From Dehalococcoidales bacterium (GTDB lineage: Bacteria; Chloroflexota; Dehalococcoidia; Dehalococcoidales; UBA5760): DNA of 5,949 nt. Location: the NCBI GenBank assembly GCA_028710655.1, contig JAQTTS010000138.1, forward strand, positions 1 to 5,949, written 5' to 3'. A program made the position numbers and the translations under genes. The notes under the pieces are model-generated. The model was given only the letters and a program-made list of their open reading frames with translations, was not told the origin of the DNA and did no database searches. Positions 1 to 5,949 of this stretch are shown one piece after another; the stretch's first letter is position 1; each line of letters starts with the position of its first letter.

Positions 1-70
1 CCCAGTTCCAGGTGATGGAGTGAGCGGTAATATCAGAAGGATCGCCCATCAGTGGGGCGATAGCATAAAC
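1..70 (-). other. Start of another Fn3 domain, cut by the window edge
   Basis: About 23 residues, VYAIAPLMGDPSDITAHSIT followed by W-N-W, align with the opening of the Fn3 domain at 3712 (AYASAPTMG..., ending SITWHW). The strand B Trp is conserved. The domain runs out of the window at position 1. Confidence 0.75.
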
Positions 71-3000
71 ATAATCGGCAGAGCCGGTTGAACAGGCCGT
101 GAAGGAACCGGTGATATTTTGGGCAATCCGGCCTTTACCACCATCGCCGCCTTTGGCAGTTGAACCTTGGCCGGTACCACCATTAGCTGTCATGGTACCG
201 CCGGTGCAGTCAAAGTCTCCGCCGACAATGAGATAGATGGAGCCACCTGAGCCGCCGCCGCCACCATAGGTGCCTGTTCCGCCATTGCCACCGTTAGCCA
301 GAATAGAACCGGCGTTAGTTAAGTCTGATGTCACAGTTAGTTGGACTGCTCCGCCGCCCTGGCCGCCGGCAGCACTGACGCCACCGCCACCACCGCTGCC
401 ATTGTTGGTCGGGGCTGTGGCTGAACCATAAGTAACACCGCCATTACCACCGGCAGCACCGGCACCATTGGCGCCAATTTCACCGTAACCTCCGCCACCA
501 CCGGCGGAAGATGCTCCGCCCAGATGGCCGTAACCTGTACCATTACCGTCAGCTCCGGCTGCCCCGCCAGTCATGCCTTTAGACGAAACATCAATCTTAC
601 CACTGGCTTGAATGTTCATTGTATTGGCCGTGATGACTGATTTAATCGTATCTGTTGTAGTGTTAGCCGTATGAGTAATGACACCGGTGGAGGTGACAGT
701 CACATCACCCAATGTTGTGGTACCATCAGCAATTAACGTGCCAGATATTGTATCAGTTCCACCGGACAGAGTACCCTGGTTCCAGAGGGTGGAGTTGGCC
801 GCGATGGTTTTGGTGGTAGCTGTCATGGAAATATTAGCGGTAATATCCAGCGTACCTTTATTTTGAACATCAATCTGGTCAAAAGTGTACGAAGCGGCAC
901 CGTCGTCATTTAATTTGGCGTATTTGCCGGCGATTGGCGCGGTACTGTTGTTATCAATAATAAGCGTGCCATTGGTCTGAGCTGCCGATTTGGTATAAAC
1001 AGTACCGGCCGAACTTTCCCCGGTAGCCAGAAAAGTGCCACTGGTGCTTCCGGTGTAGTCGGTCACGGCAATGCGTCCGCCGCCGGCATAACTTCCGCCA
1101 TTGGCACTGATTGTGCCGCCAGTCCCGCCCCAGGTTCCCGAAGCTGTAAAATTAAGCCAAACCGAACCGCCTGAGCCGCCGCCGTAATGGTCGGTAAGAT
1201 CGTCGGCACCGTTAGCGGAAATAGTGCCGCTGTTGGATAAATTACCGGCAATAGTTATTTTGATGGCCCCGCCGCCGCTTAAGCTGCAAGCTCCGGATCC
1301 AAGTCTGGTTGGCGCTGTGGTTGAGCCATAGGTAACACCGGTTGTGCCCATGCCGCCATAGCCGCCGCCGTGATAGTAACAGGCGCCGCCGTCGCCGGGA
1401 CCATAGGTATAATCGTAACCCAGGCTATCGACATTGATGGTGCCGCCAGAATCAACCGTCAAATCTGTCACGCTCAAATCCATTTTATATGTTTCAGCTG
1501 ATGAGTTATCCGAATGGGTGATATTGCCGCCGGACTGGACAACAATATTACCCAAAGTGGTGGCGATATCAACCTTTAACGCCCCGCCGGAGGCGACAGT
1601 CAAATTACTGCTGGAAGGCGAAAGCGTCCCCCGCTGGACCAGAGTGGCCGACAGCGTCCAGTCGTCAGCTAAATTAGAAACAGTGCCGGTATTGGTAATA
1701 GTCGGACCGGAAATGGGAGTTTTGCCGCTGGTATCAATAAGATTGGAGTTGGTAACAGAACCGCTGCCAGACATGGTGGTGTCCGAGGCCAAAGTTACCG
1801 TGCTGGAGTTACTCAAAGTGCCGGTTGAATTGACGGTCAGGGTGGAGCCGGCCAGATAAGTTAAGTTGCCACTGTTTTGGAGCGTCCCGCTGGTGCTGAT
1901 AGTCGAACTGCCGCTGGCAGCAATGTTTATTATTGAGCCGGACGTAATCTGATAATTGCCTGAATTACTGACAACCAGAGTGTCAAGAGTCAACGGGCTG
2001 ACATTGGCTTTGGTATATTTGCCGGCGGTGTTTGTTGTATTATTATCAACGGTTAAAGCGCCATTGGTTTGGGCTAAGGACTTGGTGTAAACAGTGCCGG
2101 AAGCACCGCGGTTATTGCCAAAATCGTAATTGCTGTAGGTGGTTGTGGCCCCGCCGTGGCTGTCGGAAAAATTATTGGTTACGGCAATCCTGCCGCCGCC
2201 GCCGGCGCCAAAGTTGCCGCCGGGCGCACCGCCATTAGCTTTTATGGTACCGTTACCGGACCAGACTGAGGCTCCTCCGCTAAAATTAATCCAGATCGAG
2301 CCGCCGGAACCTGAACCCTGGGAAGAGGCGGTGCCATCAGCCGTGATCGTGCCGCCATTGCTTAAGTTGCCGGCAATGGTTAATTTGATGGCTCCGCCAC
2401 CTTTGGAATAACAGCAGGAACCGCCAGAACCAAGGTCGGTTGGGGCAATGGCCGAGCCGTAGGTATCGCCGCCGTTAGTTCCGCCGCCCTGTCCGCCATA
2501 GCCGGCGCCGCCGCTGCCACTTGGCGCGCCCGGCCCGGCGCCGGTCATATCGGCGGTGTAACCCTGTCCATCGCCATCAATGCTTGAGCCCGAATCGATA
2601 GCTACGTCAGCATTAGTAGTAAAGGTTACACCGGTGCCGGTGGCTGTTTTGCCCTGGGTGGTTATCTTGGAATTGGCAGTGATATAGAGGGAATTGCCGG
2701 ATGATTTTAAGAGATAAATGTTTGAATTACCGGCAATGGTTAAGTTGGCGCCGGTGTTGACGGTCAGAGAATTGCAGGTATAGTTGCCTTCCGACCAGGA
2801 AGTATTAGAAGAAACAACTACATCGCCTGAGCCACCAGGGCAGTCTGAAGTGGCAGTGACAGTGAAAGTATCTGAAATGGCAGGATTATTAGCACCTGTG
2901 ACAGTCACGGTCCAGACCCCGGTAGTGGCACCGGCCGGAACCGGAACGACAATCTGGGTGTCGGACCAGGAGGAGGGCGTGGCTGACGTGCCATTAAGAG

Positions 3001-5949
3001 TTATGGTTGATGTTCCCTGGCTGGCCTGAAAATTTGTCCCTGTCAGAGTAACAAGAATACCGATTGGTCCTGAAGTGGGGTTCATACCGGTGATAGTCGG
3101 ATCAGGCAAAGCCAGAGTTGAAAGAGTGTCAGAATCGCCATAGCCCGTCTCGGTATTTTCCGAATTCCTGGCCTTAACCTCAAAGGTATAACTGGTGTTG
3201 GGAGTAAGGCCGGTGACATCGATACCCAAGAGTCCGCCCCAGTTGGTGTATGTTTGCCAATCGGCAGAGGCGTCAAGAGAGCCGTCTGATTGCTGGACGT
3301 ATGTATCGGTAGTTGTCTCGTGAATAGCAAACTGGGTACCGCTTGGATTATCAACCGAGTCTATGACAATGTTCATACCGGTGGTAGTGGCACTGGAAAG
3401 GGTGGGTTGCCCCGGTGTATTAGCCAGGGTGACGGCCGTCGCGCTGTTTGAAGGGTCAGATAGAGCTGTACCGTCGTCGGCATGGACATGAAAGGTATAT
3501 GAAGTATTAGGCGTAACTCCGGTGTTGTAGATGTAGTCATAGACAGTGCCGGTTTCGGCTGTTGTGGTGGAAGGAATGGTATCAATAACATTGTTCTCGC
3601 TATCATGAAGAACAAATTGGGTTTCGGTAGTTGAATTATCTGTCCAGTGCCAGGTAATCGAGCTTGAGGTGATGTCATCGGGAGTGCCCATGGTCGGGGC
3701 GGAGGCATAAGCATAATCTGAACCGGAATCGCCGGGAGTTGATCCTGATCCGCCTGAAACTGTTCTGGTGGAGCAGGCCGTGTAAGAACCGGCAGCATTA
3801 ATGGCAATTCTGCCTCCGCCTCCGCCTCCGCCTTTATTGGTGCCCAGACCCTGGCCGCCGTTGGCCGTCATAGTGCCGCCGGTGCAGTCAAAATCTCCGC
3901 CGATAATGAGATAAATCGAACCGCCAGACCCTCCGCCTCCGCCGTAGGTTTGAGAAACACCATTGCCGCCATTAGCCAGAACCGAGCCGGCCAAAGTAAA
4001 ATTACCGGTTACAGTAACTTGAGTCCCACCGCCGCCCTGGCCGCCGGTAGCACCAGCCGTAGCGCCGCCCCCGCCGCCCCTGCCATTGTTAGCAGGAGCC
4101 GTAGCCGAACCGTAAGTGATACCGCCATGTCCAGCTGATGCTCCTGTTCCGGCAGCACCGGCACCGCCGTAACCGGCACCGCCGCCGGAAGAATTAGCTC
4201 CGCCTAATCCTCCGTGGCCATCGCCATTACCCTCCGTCCCGGCGGCCCCGCCAGTCATGCCTTTAGACGAGACATCAATCTTGCCCCCTGTTTGAATATC
4301 AAAGGAATCAGCGGTAATAACTGATTTAATAGTATCCGTTGTTGCGTTAGCCGTATGGGTTATGACACCGGTACCCGTGACAGTCACATCACCAAGAGCT
4401 GTTGTGCCATCGGCAATGAGTGTACCGGAGATAGTATCAGTCCCGCCGGACAGAGTGCCCTGGTTCCAGAGGGTGGAGTTGGCCGCGATGGTTTTGGTAG
4501 TAGCCGTCATAGTAACACCGGCCGGAATACTCAGCGACCCTCTGTTTTCAAGAGTAACCGTATCAAAAGTAAAAGAAGCAGCCGAATTATCATTTAACTT
4601 CGCATATAGACCGGCTGCGATTGTCACATTATTGTTACCAATAATTAGGGTTCCATTAGTTTGGGCCGTACTTCTTGTGTAAACCGTGCCAGGAGCAACA
4701 TTACCATAAGCTGTGCCACCAAAAGCACCAGTAGTACCGGTATGGTTATCGGTCACATAACCGGTTACCGCCACCCGGCCGCCGGCACCACTGCCGTATG
4801 ACGAACTGCCGCTGTTGCCACCAGCCGTGCTAATGGTTCCATTGGTGCCACCCCAATTTGACGATTCGCCGGTCATGTTGATCCAGACCGAACCGCCTGA
4901 ACCACCTGGAGCATAACCGCCGGAATCACCACTAGCACTGACCGTGCCGCTGTTGCTAAAATTACCACCGATAGTCAATTTTATCGCCCCACCACCATCC
5001 TGACCCAAGCCAACCTGACCGCCGCCGGAGCCAAGTGCTGTCGGCTCTTTAACCGAACCGTAAGTCGGGCCGGAGGCCATACCACCATAGGACGACGGAT
5101 TGTTGCCGCTGGCTGGATGGCCGAGGCCATAACCGGCAATCAATCCCTTGCCATTGGCATTGATTGTGCCTGTCGATTCGACTGTTAGATCCCCGGTAAT
5201 ATTAATATCGACCTTATAGGTCTCCCCCGAAGAATTATCAGAGTGGCTTAGATTACCCCCGGCTTGGATCGTAATACTGTTAAAAGCATCCCCGGCATGG
5301 TCGGCTGTCAGCGTCCCGCCTGAAGCAATGGTTAGGTCGGTTGATTGAGTAATGGTACCCCGTTGAATCAGACTGGTAGAAAGAGTCCAGTCTGAAGCTA
5401 AATTCGAAATAGTGCCGGTATTTGTAATAGCCGGACCGGTAATTGGAGTAACACCGCCTGTGTCAAATGTACCAGAATTGGTGAAGCTGGCTGTGGCGGC
5501 ACCAGCCATAGAACTTGTTGCGGCTAGTGTTAGAACACCGGCATTATCAATAACAACACTTGCACCAGAAGCACTAAAACTGCCAGAAGCGGCAATAGTG
5601 ACATCAGATCCATTTGGAATCTGAAAAGTGCCTTTATTTTGAATGACAAGTGAATCAAGTGTAATCGATGCAGCTGAACCGTCATTTAGCTTGGCGTATT
5701 TGCCAGCGCCTGGAGTGTCACCACCATTATCAATGGTCAGGATACCGTTAGTTTGAGTTGATGATTCGGTATAGACCGTGCCAGCTGAACTTTTACCCGT
5801 AGCCAGAAAAGTGCCGCTGGTGCTGCCGCTGTAACCGGTGATGGCAATACGCCCGCCGCCGGCATAAGCGCCCCCATTGGCTGTGATTGTACCGTTTGTT
5901 CCACCCCATGTCCCGGCTGCTGTAAAGTTAATCCAGACCGAACCGCCGG
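1..5949 (-). CDS. Giant repetitive surface protein, internal fragment open at both ends (solenoid modules plus Fn3 and IPT domains)
   Basis: One frame on the minus strand, with codons from 5947 down to 2, has no stop over 1,982 codons; landmark codons checked along its length all stay in register, so no frameshift is present. Start and stop both lie outside. The protein is rich in Gly, Thr, Ser, Asn and Ala, poor in charged residues, and has ten Cys by my reading. It contains six related Gly-rich beta-solenoid-like modules, two complete Fn3-type domains, the start of a third, and one IPT/TIG domain, arranged as a 1,214-residue super-repeat. Fn3 and IPT domains in large bacterial ORFs are usually extracellular, so a secreted or surface-anchored adhesin or structural protein is the best inference. 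The termini that would show a signal peptide, anchor or secretion route are missing. No enzyme motif is seen. Certain: the open frame and repeats. Uncertain: function and total length. Confidence 0.93.
71..430 (-). other. Solenoid module 6, Cys-bearing terminal type
   Basis: Counterpart of module 3: TYGSATAPTNNG, a polyglycine stretch, VQLTVTSDL, SILANGGNG, GGSIYLIVGGDFDC (first Gly codon at 247), TMTANGG, GRIAQNI and SFTACSTGS. Both Cys (codons at 208 and 94, 38 residues apart) are conserved. The linker to the following Fn3 domain is about 15 residues shorter than in module 3, and the Gly run before GRIA is interrupted by Asp and Lys. Confidence 0.72.
350..574 (-). other. Glycine-rich region leading into module 6
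   Basis: About 75 residues from the Met of KGMTGG through GGASSAGGGGGYG, GANGAGAAGGNGG, TYGSATAP and a final GGQGGG. It is the copy 2 counterpart of 4025-4258 and similar in length and composition. On the plus strand it is a run of gcc, ccg and acc triplets, which produces long but meaningless Ala/Pro/Thr-rich antisense frames. Confidence 0.7.
431..1330 (-). other. Solenoid module 5
   Basis: The module starts at TYGSTTAPTRLGSGACSL and passes through GGGAIKITIAGN, SNSGTISANG, GGSVWLNFTAS (first Gly codon at 1171), AGGGRIAVTDY, GTVYTKS, AQTNGTLIIDNN, GKYAKLNDD, AASYTFDQ, TATTKTIAANS and TLWNQGTLSGG. It ends with THTANTTTDTIKS and the Gly-rich region after SSKGMTGG. It shares 82 of 91 residues with module 2 over positions 826-554 (matching 4510-4238). 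Its GGSVW half is instead closest to module 1, so it looks like a mosaic of the two. Confidence 0.75.
554..826 (-). repeat. Strongly conserved TLWNQGTL repeat, copy 2
   Basis: A 91-residue stretch from MTATTKTIAANS to KGMTGGAAG matches the one at 4238-4510 at 82 positions without gaps. At DNA level 41 consecutive bases (774-814) are identical to 4458-4498, including the wobble bases. This is the best conserved long segment between the super-repeat copies. Confidence 0.85.
1331..2461 (-). other. Solenoid module 4
   Basis: The module starts at TYGSAIAPTDLGSGG and carries an unusual adjacent Cys-Cys (codons at 2416 and 2413) in the loop before GGGAIKLTIAGN. It continues with GGSIWINFSGG (first Gly codon at 2305), GGGRIAVTNN, a long Asn/Tyr-rich loop, GTVYTKS, AQTNGALTVDNN and GKYTKANV. 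Many short strand repeats of the SGTLQNSGNL type follow, then PISGPTITNTGTVSN, LVQRGTLS, THSDNSSAETYK and VDSGGTINVDS. It ends in a Gly/Tyr loop with ACYYHGGG. It is the longest module here, and its RGTL part is the counterpart of that in module 1. Confidence 0.75.
2462..2851 (-). other. Lead-in segment from IPT domain to solenoid module 4
   Basis: This stretch starts the new solenoid after the Ig-like domains. It reads SDCPGGSGDVVVSSNTSW, then EGNYTCNSLTVNTGANLT, NIYLLKSSGNSLYIT, SKITTQGK, VAIDSGSSIDGDGQGY and a Gly-rich loop ending at GGDTYGS. The VVVSSNTSW...Y-x-C-x-x-L-T-V-x-x-G-A-x-L-T pattern is typical of the first rungs of a parallel beta-helix. Two Cys (codons at 2842 and 2776, 22 residues apart) may form a disulfide capping the N-terminal end. 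That mirrors the Cys pair at the C-terminal end of module 3. No second copy is visible, because the equivalent lies past position 1. Confidence 0.68.
2852..3109 (-). other. IPT/TIG domain
   Basis: About 86 residues with the IPT/TIG signature: PTITGMNPTSGPIGILVTLTG, TNF, a short TITLNGTSATPSSW stretch, SDTQIVVPVPAGATTG, and WTVTVTG with a closing DTFTVTA strand. The order P-x-I-x-x-hydrophobic-x-P-x-S-G-P-x-G, then TLTGTNF, then S-D-T-Q-I-x-V-x-V-P, is the classic Ig-like plexin/transcription factor fold as found in bacterial cell-surface proteins. It acts as a rigid spacer between the Fn3 pair and the next solenoid. Confidence 0.85.
3110..3421 (-). other. Fn3-like domain, second of pair
   Basis: About 104 residues. 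It opens with NTPGQPTLSSATTTGMNIVI, and continues with SGTQFAIHETT, DASADWQTYTNW and LTPNTSYTFEVKARNSEN, ending at SDTLSTLA. The L-T-P-N-T-x-Y-T-F-x-V-x-A-R-N motif is diagnostic of Fn3. The middle carries an insertion around the ADWQTYTNWGG stretch, as seen in Fn3 domains where the quoted value includes a comparison strand. The Trp of strand B is replaced by Ile/Val. It packs between the first Fn3 domain and the IPT domain with no linker of note. Confidence 0.8.
3422..3712 (-). other. Fibronectin type III domain, first of pair
   Basis: About 97 residues with the bacterial Fn3 pattern. They run: ASAPTMGTPDDITSSSITW, HWTDNSTTETQFVLHD, a DTIPS strand, an acidic TETG-like stretch, VTPNTSYTFHVHADDG, and SNSATAVTLA at the end. 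The conserved Trp of strand B, the DNS-x-x-E-T turn and the L/V-x-P-N-T-x-Y-T-F motif of strands E and F are all visible. Fn3 domains in bacterial surface proteins act as spacers or binding modules. It follows the Cys-bearing module 3 directly and is followed by a second Fn3-like domain. Confidence 0.85.
3713..4114 (-). other. Solenoid module 3, Cys-bearing terminal type
   Basis: The module starts at TYGSATAPANNG and passes through a run of glycines to TQVTVTGNF, SVLANGGNG, GGSIYLIIGGDFDC (first Gly codon at 3925), TMTANGG and GGGGRIAINA. It closes with SYTACSTR and a Ser/Gly/Pro linker into the first Fn3 domain. It differs from the other modules: Tyr replaces Trp in the GGS strand, and the GTVYTKS and AKLND parts are absent. 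Two Cys (codons at 3886 and 3775, 37 residues apart) bracket its last strands, possibly as a disulfide capping the solenoid before the Ig-like domains. The disulfide is inference. Confidence 0.72.
3813..3833 (-). repeat. Short hexanucleotide tandem tract coding for glycine
   Basis: On the plus strand the unit cctccg is repeated three times and followed by a partial unit. In the coding strand it reads as alternating GGC and GGA glycine codons just before GRIAIN in module 3. Copy 2 of the super-repeat has GGDGGKGRIA here without the pure tract, so the run is specific to this copy. Slippage would change the number of Gly pairs without shifting the frame. Confidence 0.75.
4025..4258 (-). other. 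Glycine-rich region leading into module 3
   Basis: About 78 residues, from the Met of KGMTGG through a GGLGGA stretch, a GAGYGGAGAAG stretch, the TYGSATAP motif and a final GGQGGGG run. Gly and Ala dominate with few large side chains, punctuated by Tyr. Such runs may form extended polyglycine II-type loops or a loose loop extruded from the solenoid; which one cannot be told from sequence. The equivalent region lies at 350-574. Confidence 0.7.
4115..5062 (-). other. Solenoid module 2
   Basis: The module starts at TYGSVKEPTALGSGGG and continues with GGGAIKLTIGGN, SNSGTVSASG, GGSVWINMTG (first Gly codon at 4897), AGGRVAVTGY, GTVYTRS, AQTNGTLIIG, LYAKLND and AASFTFD. Next come TATTKTIAANS, TLWNQGTLSGG and THTANATTDTIKS, and it ends in the Gly-rich region after SSKGMTGG. 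It carries a longer loop between GRVAVTGY and GTVYTRS than modules 1 and 5, and no Cys in the LGSGGG loop. A solenoid fold is inferred from the strand and turn pattern. Confidence 0.75.
4238..4510 (-). repeat. Strongly conserved TLWNQGTL repeat, copy 1
   Basis: Counterpart of 554-826 at an offset of 3,684 bases. It includes STLWNQGTLSGG, a DTISGTLIADGTT strand pair, GVITHTAN, and the IDVSSKGMTGG lead into the Gly-rich region. The regular N-x-G-T-L and I-x-G-T-L rungs are those expected of a parallel beta-helix. Confidence 0.85.
5063..5947 (-). other. Solenoid module 1 (N-terminal part missing)
   Basis: The module opens in the window at GGSVWINF and runs through TWGGTNGTI, AGGGRIAITGY, GTVYTES, TQTNG and GKYAKLND. 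Plain short strands of the G-x-hydrophobic-x-hydrophobic kind follow, then PITGPAITNTGT, LIQRGTIT, SHSDNSSGETYK and a short Gly/Asn loop. The alternating small and hydrophobic residues with regular Asn-Thr-Gly turns fit a parallel beta-solenoid. Its first 74 residues match module 5 at 60 of 74 positions without gaps, much closer than the equivalent part of module 2. The TYGS segment that should open it lies outside the window. Confidence 0.75.

Larger units (their letters stand above)
1..2305 (-). repeat. Super-repeat copy 2 (partial, C-terminal part outside the window)
   Basis: This copy begins with GGSIWIN at 2305 and repeats the order of copy 1: solenoid strands, an RGTL segment, a TYGS segment, GGSVWLN, a TLWNQGTL segment, the Gly-rich SSKGMTGG region, the Cys-bearing GGSIYLI segment, and the opening of an Fn3 domain that runs off the window. 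Two Fn3 domains, an IPT domain and a lead-in would be expected just beyond position 1 if the repeat continues. Confidence 0.82.
2306..5947 (-). repeat. Super-repeat copy 1 (complete, 1,214 codons)
   Basis: The series runs solenoid module, solenoid module, Cys-bearing solenoid module, Fn3, Fn3-like, IPT, lead-in, TYGS segment, and then restarts at a GGSIWIN motif whose first codon is at 2305. The matching GGSVWIN motif begins this copy at 5947. The offset is 3,642 bases, a whole number of codons. The Fn3 start repeats at the same offset (3712 and 70). Within the copies the offset drifts: the TLWNQGTL region is offset by 3,684, so in-frame insertions and deletions have accumulated and roughly cancel. 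The boundaries are chosen for convenience, since any phase of the repeat would serve. Confidence 0.85.

Noticed and set aside
1434..1859. Plus-strand open frame of 141 codons, with other plus-strand frames such as 2139-2411, 678-866 and 4362-4682
   Set aside because: They lie wholly opposite the giant minus-strand frame. Their Val/Pro/Ala-rich translations come from reading Gly and Thr codons backwards, and they recur at the super-repeat spacing only because the real gene repeats.
3373..3807. Minus-strand open frame of 144 codons, Pro/Leu/Met rich, plus 3082-3354, 1063-1251 and 337-543
   Set aside because: They are out of register with the stop-free frame and cover its well-recognised Fn3, IPT and Gly-rich segments. 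The translations look like no protein family.
3713..4258. Mycobacterial PE-PGRS-type protein because of the glycine runs
   Set aside because: The PE domain is not visible, the composition is much less GC-rich, and the strand motifs with Fn3 and IPT domains do not fit that family.
4238..4510. Internal start at the ATG at 4510 or the ATG at 4258 giving a separate shorter gene
   Set aside because: The frame continues unbroken upstream through clearly homologous repeat units, and I see no ribosome binding site or intergenic gap.
1..5949. CRISPR array or non-coding tandem repeat
   Set aside because: The repeats are long, diverged, in phase with codons and differ mostly by in-frame changes. There are no short identical repeats with unique spacers of constant size.
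1..5949. Recoded genetic code (TGA read as Gly or Trp)
   Set aside because: Gly uses GGN and Trp uses TGG throughout, and no TGA occurs in the frame, so nothing calls for recoding.

Overview
The window is filled from end to end by one protein-coding frame on the minus strand. Reading the reverse complement with codons beginning at position 5947, I find no in-frame stop down to position 2, which is 1,982 codons. Neither the start codon nor the stop codon lies inside, so this is an internal slice of a much larger gene. There is no intergenic space, RNA gene, promoter, terminator, mobile element or CRISPR array.

The encoded protein is a giant, repetitive, secreted-type protein. It is dominated by Gly, Thr, Ser, Asn and Ala, with few Lys, Arg or Glu and only ten Cys. 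Its layout from N to C (high to low coordinates) is: solenoid module 1 (5947-5063, start missing), module 2 (5062-4115), module 3 (4114-3713, Cys-bearing terminal type), a first fibronectin type III (Fn3) domain (3712-3422), a second Fn3-like domain (3421-3110), an IPT/TIG domain (3109-2852), and a lead-in segment (2851-2462). The series then begins again with module 4 (2461-1331), module 5 (1330-431), module 6 (430-71) and the first residues of another Fn3 domain (70-1). The series is therefore a super-repeat of 3,642 bases (1,214 codons), and the window holds about 1.6 copies. Inside each super-repeat, three related beta-solenoid-like modules are followed by an Ig-like Fn3-Fn3-IPT spacer.

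The modules share recurring motifs in a fixed order: a TYGS-x-x-x-P motif, a Gly-rich loop, a GGAIKLTI-type strand, a GGSVWIN or GGSIYLI strand, a GGGRIA strand, a GTVYTKS...AQTNG segment, an AGKYAKLND segment, and plain strands of the N-x-G-T-L kind. This looks like a right-handed parallel beta-solenoid with long glycine-rich loops. The likely role is an extracellular adhesin or stalk-like surface protein, but that is inference. No signal peptide, anchor, sortase motif or secretion domain is visible because both termini are missing.

The organism cannot be fixed. Base composition is near balanced by eye, the standard code fits (Trp is TGG, Gly is GGN, no in-frame TGA), and combining Fn3, IPT and Gly-rich solenoid repeats in one huge ORF is typical of uncultivated environmental bacteria such as Omnitrophota, Patescibacteria or Chloroflexota. 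This is a weak guess.
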